Positions 1-7,033 of a stretch of 15,125 bases of DNA are shown one piece after another. How positions within the stretch are numbered: position 1 is the stretch's first letter; each line of letters opens with the position of its first letter. The position numbers and the translations under genes were made by a program. The notes beneath the pieces were generated by a model. It did not search any database and was not told the origin of the DNA. It was given only the letters and a program-made list of their open reading frames with translations. This DNA is from JBIICS01 sp044238735 (GTDB taxonomy: Bacteria; Bacteroidota; Bacteroidia; UBA4408). The stretch spans positions 1 to 15,125 of the forward strand of contig JBIICS010000068.1 of the NCBI GenBank assembly GCA_044238735.1, read 5' to 3'.

Positions 1-2311
1 TTAGACTTGTAATACTTCTTGAACCAAAATTCCCTATTTTATTAACTCTAACTAAAGTTTTGTTAGAACGAATATCAGTAAAAAGGGAGTCCATTTGGCT
101 TAGAGATCTAATAGGAACACCTTGTGGATCTAAATTGGAGGGAGAGTTATAGGCGGCAATTACCGAATCTTTTATAAGATTGTTTGGTATTGACACCCTG
201 TATAAAAAGGTGTTGGTCCCATCATTAGTACTTACAAATAAGTAATCTTGGTTATGGGTAAATTTTAATTCTATTGGAATACCAATTAACTTATCTGGTT
301 TGGAATAATTATTACCTGCAACACGCAACCAAGTTGGGACCCCGTTTAAAGGAGTTTTAGACACCCATACTGTTGGTTTGTTTTGAGTTATAGTTGTATT
401 TGTAGCAGTTCCATATTCTACATTAGATCCAATAGCCATTCTTTGAGTAAAAGTAAAATCTGAATTTTGTTTTTCTGAATAAGTAATAGGCGTTTTAGTA
501 TTAGAAAATGTAGCTGTTCCAACGAAATTCTCACCTACAGACCATAAAGCACCGCTTAAAACATTTTCTCCGCCCGACCAATTTTCACCTAAATCTGCAG
601 AAACAGAAACTTCACCATAAGTACCTGCATCGAAAATGGTTTTGGAAATTCCGGCAAGAATTCCTGAAATTGAGGCACCAGTATTTAAGCTTTTACCTAT
701 TTTATTTCCAATGGATAGATTATCTAAATAATAAGCGCCGGCAAATTGAGTGGTGGCAAATAATGTGGGGTTAGAGGATGCATAGGTAACTCTGGTAAAA
801 TCGCCCACTAGATTTCTAAAACCTCTAACAATAAATTCGGGTTGTGTTTTAAATGCCGTAATTAAAATTCTTAAGTCACCAGCTACTTGGTCTGATGTGT
901 CTACAGTTACAAATAAGTTTCCTGCATTAACAGCCGCTGTTATTTGATTTAAGAAATTAGTTTTAATTTCAGTTTCATTATTTGAGGATGCAACTGATTT
1001 GTAACTGAAGGTTAAAACAGAAGAATCACCATTTGAATTTATTTTTTGATTTATGGTGAAACTGTATGTGGTATCTTTTCTTGGAGTAAATCTGAAATTT
1101 ACTTGTGCAGGAACTAGAGAAGTGTATTGAGCAGAATATTCTAGATGAGAGATATCGGGAGAGGAAATTCCAGCATTGATGCTTTGCATGCTTGAAATTT
1201 GATAAACCCCCGTGTAAGTTCTATATACACCAGAATTGGTAGTTACATAAAAATTATCTTTATTTTTAGGGTCCCAAGCTGCTGATACAAATCCACCATA
1301 AGATCTTGACAAACGTCTTATCCAGCTTTCAGAAGGGGAATAAGTGTATAGAAACGAGCCCGCTAAAACTAATCGGTCTGTTTCACCCGGTATTACTTCA
1401 AAAAAAGAATTTGATAAACCAGATCCACTTAAAGCTTCGGCAAAAAAAGTTGATCCATTTGTGAATAAAGTCCAGGTAAGACCTTTATCGGAAGATTTGT
1501 AAATACCTGAAATAAATCCATCAGATTTAATTGCGCATGCGTAAACAAAATTGTTGTTAGCTGAGGATATTGCAAATTCAGTTTTTGAATTATTGGCGTC
1601 AGCAATTTGGCCGGCGTTTGTTCCTATTATTGTTGTATAAGTTAAGCCCCCGTCAAGAGAAACTTTAGCATCGCCGGTAATGTATGAAACAATTAATTGC
1701 CCATTATTCCCAACATCTATATCACTTACAGGGAGAGTAAGCCCAATTGGATCAGACCATGTGTTTCCACCATCTGATGAAAGTTGAAATCCGGTATTGG
1801 TGCCAGCATAAATTTTCGAAGAATTAGCGGGGTCAGTTATAACTTTATTGATGGATGCCCATTTATCATTCGGTGAGATTGAAGAAGGGATTGTGCTACT
1901 TAATTGAGTGTAGGTTAAGCCACCATCAGATGATACCCAAATTCCGTTTCCAGCTTTATTATATTGATACGGGACTGTGGCGGAGGTGAAGTTTGGGATT
2001 ATACCTGTGCTTGTAAATATTTTTCCATCTGAAGCCTGATGCAAGCCAGATATATATTGACTCATGCCTGATACATTTATCTTTTGCCAGTTAGAACCTT
2101 TATTGGTTGATCTGAAAATTCCGTTAGATTCTGAACCTAAAATTAGGGTTTTGGATTCGGGATCTAATTTGCTTACAAGAATTGAACTTGATTTGGAACT
2201 AACATTGGTAGGGCCAACAGATTCCCAATTAAAACTTAAGGCTCTGTCTTGTGCACTAATATTAGTGATAGCAAGTAAAGTTAACGCTGCTAGTAAAACT
2301 TTTGACTTCAT
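1..2311 (-). CDS. Large secreted Asp-box (BNR) beta-propeller protein, C-terminus beyond the left edge
   Basis: The frame is open for 770 codons from an ATG at 2311 to the left edge with no stop, so the gene is truncated by the window. The N-terminus is a clear Sec signal peptide (MKSKVLLAALTLLAITNISA, then QD). At least five Asp-box motifs (S/T-x-D/N-x-G-x-x-W/Y) occur near residues 68-75, 127-135, 178-186, 218-226 and 273-280, with another near 570 (SADLGENW). These are the turn motifs of sialidase, sortilin and YCF48-like beta-propellers. The residues between them are rich in Ser, Thr, Asn and Gly, typical of secreted proteins. No sialidase catalytic arginine triad or FRIP motif was recognised, so enzymatic activity is not claimed. 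In Bacteroidota such proteins often end in a type IX secretion sorting domain. That part would lie outside the window, so this is inference. It lies 67 bases downstream of lipA on the same strand. Confidence 0.85.
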   Translation of the reverse strand, partial: MKSKVLLAALTLLAITNISAQDRALSFNWESVGPTNVSSKSSSILVSKLDPESKTLILGSESNGIFRSTNKGSNWQKINVSGMSQYISGLHQASDGKIFTSTGIIPNFTSATVPYQYNKAGNGIWVSSDGGLTYTQLSSTIPSSISPNDKWASINKVITDPANSSKIYAGTNTGFQLSSDGGNTWSDPIGLTLPVSDIDVGNNGQLIVSYITGDAKVSLDGGLTYTTIIGTNAGQIADANNSKTEFAISSANNNFVYACAIKSDGFISGIYKSSDKGLTWTLFTNGSTFFAEALSGSGLSNSFFEVIPGETDRLVLAGSFLYTYSPSESWIRRLSRSYGGFVSAAWDPKNKDNFYVTTNSGVYRTYTGVYQISSMQSINAGISSPDISHLEYSAQYTSLVPAQVNFRFTPRKDTTYSFTINQKINSNGDSSVLTFSYKSVASSNNETEIKTNFLNQITAAVNAGNLFVTVDTSDQVAGDLRILITAFKTQPEFIVRGFRNLVGDFTRVTYASSNPTLFATTQFAGAYYLDNLSIGNKIGKSLNTGASISGILAGISKTIFDAGTYGEVSVSADLGENWSGGENVLSGALWSVGENFVGTATFSNTKTPITYSEKQNSDFTFTQRMAIGSNVEYGTATNTTITQNKPTVWVSKTPLNGVPTWLRVAGNNYSKPDKLIGIPIELKFTHNQDYLFVSTNDGTNTFLYRVSIPNNLIKDSVIAAYNSPSNLDPQGVPIRSLSQMDSLFTDIRSNKTLVRVNKIGNFGSRSITSL

Positions 2312-2378
2312 ATTATAGTTTAAAAAGTTGTTCGATTTAAGAATGCTAAAGTAAAAAATATTTTGATTTTAAAAAATG

Positions 2379-3257
2379 TTAAAATAGGTGTTTTTCGGCA
2401 TGATAAGAACTTCTAACCAAAGGACCGCTTTCCACGAATTTAAATCCCTTTTCCAGGGCAATTTCCTTGAGTTCGGCAAAAACCTCTGGTCGTATAAATT
2501 CGGCTACCGGTAAGTGTTTGGGTGTTGGTTGTAAGTACTGGCCTAAGGTTAAAATATCACAATCTACTGATCTTAAGTCGTTTATGGTTTCGATAATCTC
2601 TTCCTTAGATTCGCCTAAACCAAGCATCAATCCCGATTTTGTTTTAATTCCTCCTTCTTTTAGTCTCTGCAAAACCTCTAAACTTCTGTCGTATTTGGCC
2701 TGTATTCTCACTTTTTTGGTAAGTCTCCTAACCGTTTCCATGTTATGAGACACTATTTCGGGTTTAACATCAATTATTCTTTGCAGGTTTTCCCACTCCC
2801 CCTTAAAATCAGGTATTAGTGTTTCTAGGGTAGTACCAGGGCTTATTCTTCTTATTTCGTTAACTGTTTCGGCCCAAATGATGGAGCCTCCGTCTTTTAA
2901 CTCATCTCTATCTACAGAGGTTATAACACAATGTTTAACTCCCATTAGTTTAACCGATTCGGCCACTCTTTTGGGCTCATGTGGGTCTGGGGGTAATGGG
3001 CGGCCCGTTGCAACAGCGCAAAAACCACACGATCGCGTGCAAATATTTCCCAAGATCATAAAAGTAGCGGTGCCTGCACCCCAACATTCTCCCATGTTTG
3101 GGCAACTGCCACTTTCGCATATAGTATGCAGCTTATGCTGATCAACCAGTTTGCGAACTTTTAAGAAATTTTCACCTGTTGGTAATTTTACTCTTAACCA
3201 TTCTGGTTTTCTGGGTTTTGATAGGGTTGTTTGATCGTTGTTAATTAAATTACTCAT
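2379..3257 (-). CDS. lipA: Lipoyl synthase, radical SAM
   Basis: LipA inserts two sulfur atoms at C6 and C8 of protein-bound octanoyl groups to make lipoyl cofactor for pyruvate and 2-oxoglutarate dehydrogenases and the glycine cleavage system. It acts in the cytoplasm. The 292-residue protein has both family iron-sulfur signatures. The auxiliary cluster cysteines are C47, C52 and C58 (CESGSCPNMGEC, a CX4CX5C spacing). The radical SAM cysteines are C73, C77 and C80 (CTRSCGFC, CX3CX2C). The C-terminal RSSY motif, which supplies a serine ligand to the auxiliary cluster, sits near residues 282-285. The length is normal for the family. I chose the ATG at 3257 (MSNLINND). A longer reading starts at a TTG at 3290, but it would overlap the upstream gene and adds only a non-conserved stretch. 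The start lies four bases after the upstream gene's stop, so co-transcription is likely. Confidence 0.97.
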   Translation of the reverse strand: MSNLINNDQTTLSKPRKPEWLRVKLPTGENFLKVRKLVDQHKLHTICESGSCPNMGECWGAGTATFMILGNICTRSCGFCAVATGRPLPPDPHEPKRVAESVKLMGVKHCVITSVDRDELKDGGSIIWAETVNEIRRISPGTTLETLIPDFKGEWENLQRIIDVKPEIVSHNMETVRRLTKKVRIQAKYDRSLEVLQRLKEGGIKTKSGLMLGLGESKEEIIETINDLRSVDCDILTLGQYLQPTPKHLPVAEFIRPEVFAELKEIALEKGFKFVESGPLVRSSYHAEKHLF

Positions 3258-3261
3258 GTTA

Positions 3262-4011
3262 TTATTGGTACATTTTTTTACCAAAGGCAAAACTCAGGTA
3301 GAGGTTAACAAATGCAAATTGCCTTTTGTTGAAAGCCATCTGCTGAATTCCTAGTGGCTGTATATCTATACAGCTACCAATTTCAAGATATTTTATTCGG
3401 TCAGATTCTTGAGTAAAATCGAATTGGTAAGCCCATTTTAAAAAAATGCCCGGTAAAATAACCGATTTTTCAAGGCCGGCTAAGAAAGGGGCTTTGCCGT
3501 ATATCTCGTTAATGGAATGCTCTTCGGGGTCGTAACGAACAGTAGCAAACTCATTAAAATTTGGATCATTTGAAATAACCGATATTTCCAAATAAACCGG
3601 TTTACAAAAGAACAAGGAGGGACCAATTGAAAATATTCTACTAATTTGAAGTGCGGATTTAATTTCTTTGCCATAAAGAACTTTTTGAAAGCCAAAACCA
3701 GGTCTTATAGCCCACAAATTGTATAATTTACCATATACAAAACCTTTAGAGTTTCTAAATCCTGCGTTTTTTACTCTTATTTCTTTAGGATGTCTTAATG
3801 ATACTAATTCGAGTGATTTAATTCTTTTCTTAAAAGCACCTTTGTTAGTTATGCTGCGATACTCCAAACCCCAGCCAGAGGTGTGTGCAACCAAACCAAA
3901 AGAATTTTCTTTGGTAAAGTAAAGTCCTTCAGCAGAATTATCTTCTACCTGAGCATTTCCCTCAGTAAAAAATAAAAAAAGTAAGGGTAGTATAAAAAAT
4001 AAGATTTTCAA
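3262..4011 (-). CDS. Exported outer-membrane-like protein of unknown function
   Basis: I do not recognise the family. Read from a TTG at 4011, the protein is 249 residues and starts with a textbook signal peptide (MKILFFILPLLFLFFTEGNAQ, cleaved before or after Q). The rest is rich in aromatic residues alternating with polar ones (GWGLEYRS, YNLWAIRPGFGFQK, FAFVNLYLSFAFGK). It ends with a strand-like segment, which fits an outer-membrane beta-barrel or a DUF-type porin-like protein. An ATG at 4047 would add twelve residues, but a perfect -7 promoter box (TATATTTG) overlaps that stretch at 4029-4036. A transcript from that box would start inside the extension, so I prefer the TTG. The gene ends four bases before lipA on the same strand, suggesting one transcript. 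Any functional tie to lipoylation is unproven. Confidence 0.75.
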   Translation of the reverse strand: MKILFFILPLLFLFFTEGNAQVEDNSAEGLYFTKENSFGLVAHTSGWGLEYRSITNKGAFKKRIKSLELVSLRHPKEIRVKNAGFRNSKGFVYGKLYNLWAIRPGFGFQKVLYGKEIKSALQISRIFSIGPSLFFCKPVYLEISVISNDPNFNEFATVRYDPEEHSINEIYGKAPFLAGLEKSVILPGIFLKWAYQFDFTQESDRIKYLEIGSCIDIQPLGIQQMAFNKRQFAFVNLYLSFAFGKKMYQ

Positions 4012-4013
4012 AT

Positions 4014-4021
4014 TAACTTTG
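4014..4021 (+). promoter_or_regulatory. Bacteroidota -7 box (TAACTTTG) upstream of the OsmC gene
   Basis: This is a full match to TAnnTTTG on the plus strand, 57 bases before the osmC ATG. It predicts a leader of roughly 50 bases. No clear -33 TTG is seen. The box lies within 15 bases of the opposing -7 box at 4029-4036, so polymerase could hardly occupy both promoters at once. Confidence 0.45.
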
Positions 4022-4028
4022 ATTATCA

Positions 4029-4036
4029 CAAATATA
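4029..4036 (-). promoter_or_regulatory. Bacteroidota -7 box (TATATTTG) for the exported-protein/lipA transcript
   Basis: On the minus strand this is a full match to TAnnTTTG. Transcription would begin about four to seven bases downstream, near 4022-4025, leaving a leader of about a dozen bases before the TTG at 4011. No TTG -33 element stands at the usual distance, so the call rests on the -7 box and its position. Confidence 0.45.
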
Positions 4037-4078
4037 CAAAATACCAATACTTTTTAATTATTAAATTCCAATTATAAT

Positions 4079-4483
4079 ATGCATTCAATTACCGGAAAAT
4101 ACATGGGTTCGCTTAGAACCGAATTGCATCACATTAAAAGTAATAATCGAATTATTACGGATGCGCCAACCGACAATAATGGAAAAGGGGAAGCATTTTC
4201 TCCCACAGATTTATTGTGTGCTTCCTTGGCATCCTGTATGATAACCATTGCAGGAATTGCAGCCCAAACCCATGGTTTTAACATAGACGGCGTAAACTGG
4301 GAAATTATTAAAATAATGGGCGTAAATCCTAGAAGAGTAGTGGAAATTGGAATCAAATTTAATTTTCCTAAAAACAACTATTCGGAAAAAGAAATGGAAA
4401 TTATCAAACAAGCAGCTTTAAATTGCCCCGTGGCAAAAAGTTTAAGTCCGGAAATTAAGCAGATAGTTGAGTTTGTTTTTTAA
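4079..4483 (+). CDS. OsmC/Ohr-family thiol peroxidase-like protein
   Basis: This 134-residue protein belongs to the OsmC/Ohr superfamily, whose members reduce organic or fatty acid hydroperoxides with a pair of cysteines. The first conserved cysteine is C53, in the family motif SPTDLLCASLASC (residues 41-53). The second is C116, in NCPVAKSL, which starts the second long helix. The N-terminus (KYMGSLRTELHH) matches the first beta strands of OsmC proteins encoded in Bacteroidota, supporting the ATG at 4079. No partner reductase is fused. The gene faces the leftward lipA unit across a short region with overlapping promoter boxes. Its stop overlaps the stop of the bacilliredoxin gene tail to tail by four bases. 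Family assignment is firm; the physiological substrate is not shown by the sequence. Confidence 0.93.
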   Translation: MHSITGKYMGSLRTELHHIKSNNRIITDAPTDNNGKGEAFSPTDLLCASLASCMITIAGIAAQTHGFNIDGVNWEIIKIMGVNPRRVVEIGIKFNFPKNNYSEKEMEIIKQAALNCPVAKSLSPEIKQIVEFVF

Positions 4484-4797
4484 GTAAGACTATCTATAAC
4501 TTTAATGGCGTCAATACCATTATGAGAGTCGTTTAAAATGCATACCCCATTTTTAATCACTAAAACCTGAGGAGATTGATGGGTAATGCCATAAAAATCC
4601 TGAATTTGATTGGAAAGTTCGCGTTGGTTTAAAACGTTAATTAAGTAAACCGGTGTTTTTTGATTTACGGGCCAATTACGTTCAAATCTGGATTTGGCCA
4701 AATTACTAATGGAACAACGTGGGCTGTGTTTAAATATTATGAAAGAGGAAGTGGTATCCGGTAATTCATTACTGGAAGACAAACTTTCCCAAATCAT
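4480..4797 (-). CDS. ytxJ: Monothiol bacilliredoxin, YtxJ/BrxC family (DUF2847)
   Basis: This small thioredoxin-fold protein (105 residues) matches the YtxJ family, linked to bacillithiol redox chemistry and named BrxC in Firmicutes. The active site is FKHSPRCSIS with C28 as the sole cysteine in the redox motif. The thioredoxin-fold cis-proline is P76 in THQSPQVLVI, followed by the usual KNG turn (residues 82-84). A second cysteine, C86, lies outside the motif. Bacilliredoxins remove bacillithiol from mixed disulfides on proteins, by analogy with glutaredoxins. The start ATG at 4797 is two bases after the stop of a 42-codon lipoprotein gene, so the two are probably co-transcribed. The 3' end overlaps that of osmC by four bases on the opposite strand. 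A BrxA/BrxB-type gene also lies in this window. Confidence 0.9.
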   Translation of the reverse strand: MIWESLSSSNELPDTTSSFIIFKHSPRCSISNLAKSRFERNWPVNQKTPVYLINVLNQRELSNQIQDFYGITHQSPQVLVIKNGVCILNDSHNGIDAIKVIDSLT

Positions 4798-4799
4798 TT

Positions 4800-4928
4800 T
4801 TAAACTCTTTTAACAGGATTTTCTGAATTAGCCTTACCGTATGCAGGGCATCTTTCGTGAGATTTGCAAGAATACATGGCTACTGTCATAAAAACAATTA
4901 AAAGGGCGGCGGCTAATTTATTATTCAT
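4800..4928 (-). CDS. Mini-lipoprotein, 42 residues, upstream of ytxJ
   Basis: This short frame runs from an ATG at 4928 to a TAA at 4800-4802. It encodes a hydrophobic signal segment (MNNKLAAALLIVFMTV), a lipobox ending at C21 (AMYSC), then KSHERCPAYGKANSENPVKRV. The predicted mature peptide is only 22 residues: the lipidated Cys, a polar stretch with a second cysteine (C27), and a basic end. The lipobox placement, the Asn/Lys start and the two-base spacing to ytxJ argue that it is a real gene. From memory, small Bacteroidota lipoproteins with a Cys-x-Ala-Tyr segment occur, but I cannot check a family. Function is unknown. The link to thiol chemistry is only by position and by the free second cysteine. 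Confidence 0.72.
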   Translation of the reverse strand: MNNKLAAALLIVFMTVAMYSCKSHERCPAYGKANSENPVKRV

Positions 4929-5294
4929 TGATTTTAGATAATTTTCAGTTTATAAAAGTAATTAAAATTATTTAATGCAAAAATTTAACTTTTTTAATTA
5001 TAAAACAAATATTTTCTTGCTTCTGATGATAAAAAATTTATAAAAAAGTTCCATGAAATCTTATTTATAGTGTTATTTTGTCTTTAAAACAGAGAATCCG
5101 GTATATATTCGGGTTAAATTATTAGAAATAAATTTTTAAAAAGTCGGTTGACTTTTGCTTTAATAACTTTTAAGTTTCTGATTTTTGTTAAAATATAGAG
5201 TATAAATTGCCATCTTAATTTATAGCCAAAGTAATTTTATGCATTTAATTGTTTTGGAAATAACCAAACAGGGCCGATTTAATTATTTTAAATT
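4929..5294. other. AT-rich intergenic stretch between divergent genes
   Basis: These 366 bases separate the leftward mini-lipoprotein gene from the rightward BamA/TamA-like gene. The left end holds the candidate promoter at 4953-4980. For the rightward gene I find no full TAnnTTTG box. The best partial match is a TTG near 5150 followed after 20 bases by TAAGTTTC. The right end holds a 19-codon ORF described separately. I see no tRNA, repeat array or strong hairpin. Confidence 0.5.
4953..4980 (-). promoter_or_regulatory. Candidate promoter for the mini-lipoprotein/ytxJ pair
   Basis: On the minus strand a TTG (plus positions 4978-4980) is followed after 17 bases by TACTTTTA (4953-4960), one mismatch from TAnnTTTG. 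It predicts a leader of about 20 bases to the ATG at 4928. The surrounding sequence is very AT-rich, so a chance match is possible. Confidence 0.35.
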
Positions 5295-5298
5295 TTGA
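5239..5298 (+). CDS. Possible 19-codon leader ORF overlapping the TTG start of the next gene
   Basis: An ATG at 5239 opens a frame of 19 codons (MHLIVLEITKQGRFNYFKF). Its TGA at 5296-5298 overlaps the TTG start of the BamA/TamA-like gene within the tetranucleotide TTGA. That geometry suits translational coupling, which could help a TTG start. An ORF of this length is common by chance in AT-rich DNA, and the peptide resembles nothing I know. Confidence 0.2.
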   Translation: MHLIVLEITKQGRFNYFKF

Positions 5299-7031
5299 AC
5301 TATAGATACATATTATTTTTTTTATTCTTTTTGTCTTCTTGTGGCGAAGGAAAACTATGGGCGCAAGTTTATAATAAGTTCATTTATGAGATTAAAGACC
5401 CATCTAAAAAAGACAGGAAGGTAATTAATCGAATTAATCGTTTACAAAATGATAGTTTAAGCAAATTGATGATAGGAGATTTTGTAAGACAAAAAATAGC
5501 GGAGGGTTATTTAGCAATAAGCGCCGACACAATTTTAACTAATTACAAGGTTATTCTTAATCTAAATGAAAGATACATCATAAGTGGTTTAAAGTTTCAA
5601 AAAGGATTACCAGAATTTAATAGTGAATTGATAAAAAAAGGCAGAAGATATATTAATAAGCCTTGTAGTCAATTAAATATTGAAAGAATTGTTTACAATT
5701 GTTTAAAGAAATATCAAAATAACGGTTACCCATTTACTGATGTAAGGATAGATAGCTCTTTAATAAAGAGAAATGAGATTATAATTTCATTACAAATAAG
5801 TCAAAACAGTTTAATTTTGTTCGATAGTATATTGATTAAAGGTAATGGCAGAATTAACCAAAATTATTTAAATAATTATACCGGTGTAAAGCAAGGAAGT
5901 TTATATAACGAAGAACTAATAAACGCACTTCCCAATCGGTTAAGTGAAATATCTTTTATTAAATCTACCCGAAAACCAGATCTTGTTTTTATTAAAGACA
6001 AGGCTAAGATCATTTATTATCTCGAAAACAGGGTAGCTAATCAGTTTGATGGTTTTGCAGGTTTTTTACCGGATGATAAAACCGGAAGAATAAATATAAC
6101 AGGGAATGCGCAAATTAGATTGGTTAACTCTTTTGGGCAAGGTGAACAAATGGAACTAAATTGGAGAAAAATGCAGCCCCTTACTCAAGACCTGAAGTTA
6201 ATGTTCTCTTTTCCCTTTATTGCCGGCTCTCCGTTTGGTTTTGAAAATACATTTAAACTTTACAAACGAGATACCACATTTATTGATTTAACCAATAGTG
6301 CTTCTGCAAACTATTTTATTAATCAGTGGAATTCTATCAAAGTTATACTAGGGAGTAGAAGAACAAGTTTGTTAAATCCACAAAACTTTAAGAACGCAAA
6401 CGTTTTGCCCGATTTTGCTGATATAACTAATACCATGTATGGTTTGGGGTTTAAATCAGAAAAATTAGATTATAGGTTAAATCCAAGAAAGGGTTTCAGA
6501 TTCAATTGTGCGGCCTCTGCCGGTTCCAAGAAAATAAATAAGAATCCGGTACTTAACGAAAAGATTTATGAAAATATAGTCCTGAACTCAGTTCAATACA
6601 ATGGTCAATTGGCATTTGATGTTTTTATTCCTTTGTTTAAAAAATCCACTTTAAATATTGCAACTGAAGGTGGAAGCTTATTGGGGAATACTATATTTAG
6701 AAACGAATTATACCGTATAGGAGGCCTTATTTCCATTAGAGGATTTGATGAAGAATCAATTAATGCCTCTTCTTTTGTAATTAATACAATTGAATACCGT
6801 TTTTTATATGAACAGAATTCGAGTGTATATTTTTTCTCTGACTTTGGTTGGTATGAAAACAATAGTATGGAGAAATACATAAAAGATTATCCCATTGGTT
6901 TCGGCGCAGGCATTTCATTTCAAACAAAAGCGGGCATTTTTTCCATAAACTATGCATTGGGAAAACAATTCGATAATCCGGTTTTACTAAGGGCCGCAAA
7001 AATCCATTTCGGATTGGTTAACTTTTTCTGA
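5295..7031 (+). CDS. BamA/TamA-like (Omp85 superfamily) outer-membrane protein
   Basis: The 578-residue product has a hydrophobic signal segment (residues 1-24, ending WAQ). A Cys in LSSC near residue 16 makes lipoprotein processing a weak alternative. A periplasmic region follows (about 30-240), with beta/alpha segments resembling POTRA repeats, such as the stretch around FDSILIKGNGRINQNYLNNYTGVKQG. The remainder is a beta-barrel rich in alternating aromatic and polar residues. The diagnostic motif is IRGF at residues 481-484, preceded by RIGG, which matches the conserved (V/I)RG(F/Y) of the Omp85 loop L6. The protein ends in Phe, as barrel proteins do. It probably assists insertion or export of envelope proteins. 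It is shorter than BamA and unlikely to be the main BamA. The start is a TTG, because an in-frame TAA lies just upstream at 5289-5291. It converges with the DUF6427 gene, two bases away. Confidence 0.8.
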   Translation: MNYRYILFFLFFLSSCGEGKLWAQVYNKFIYEIKDPSKKDRKVINRINRLQNDSLSKLMIGDFVRQKIAEGYLAISADTILTNYKVILNLNERYIISGLKFQKGLPEFNSELIKKGRRYINKPCSQLNIERIVYNCLKKYQNNGYPFTDVRIDSSLIKRNEIIISLQISQNSLILFDSILIKGNGRINQNYLNNYTGVKQGSLYNEELINALPNRLSEISFIKSTRKPDLVFIKDKAKIIYYLENRVANQFDGFAGFLPDDKTGRINITGNAQIRLVNSFGQGEQMELNWRKMQPLTQDLKLMFSFPFIAGSPFGFENTFKLYKRDTTFIDLTNSASANYFINQWNSIKVILGSRRTSLLNPQNFKNANVLPDFADITNTMYGLGFKSEKLDYRLNPRKGFRFNCAASAGSKKINKNPVLNEKIYENIVLNSVQYNGQLAFDVFIPLFKKSTLNIATEGGSLLGNTIFRNELYRIGGLISIRGFDEESINASSFVINTIEYRFLYEQNSSVYFFSDFGWYENNSMEKYIKDYPIGFGAGISFQTKAGIFSINYALGKQFDNPVLLRAAKIHFGLVNFF

Positions 7032-7033
7032 GA

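Noticed and set aside
2064..3141. Plus-strand frames at 2064-2318, 2467-2748 and 2878-3141
   Set aside because: They lie antisense to the Asp-box gene and lipA, have no recognisable domains, and are explained by codon bias of the genes opposite.
3480..3695. A 71-codon minus-strand frame inside the exported-protein gene
   Set aside because: It is an out-of-frame shadow of the longer gene on the same strand and has no features of its own.
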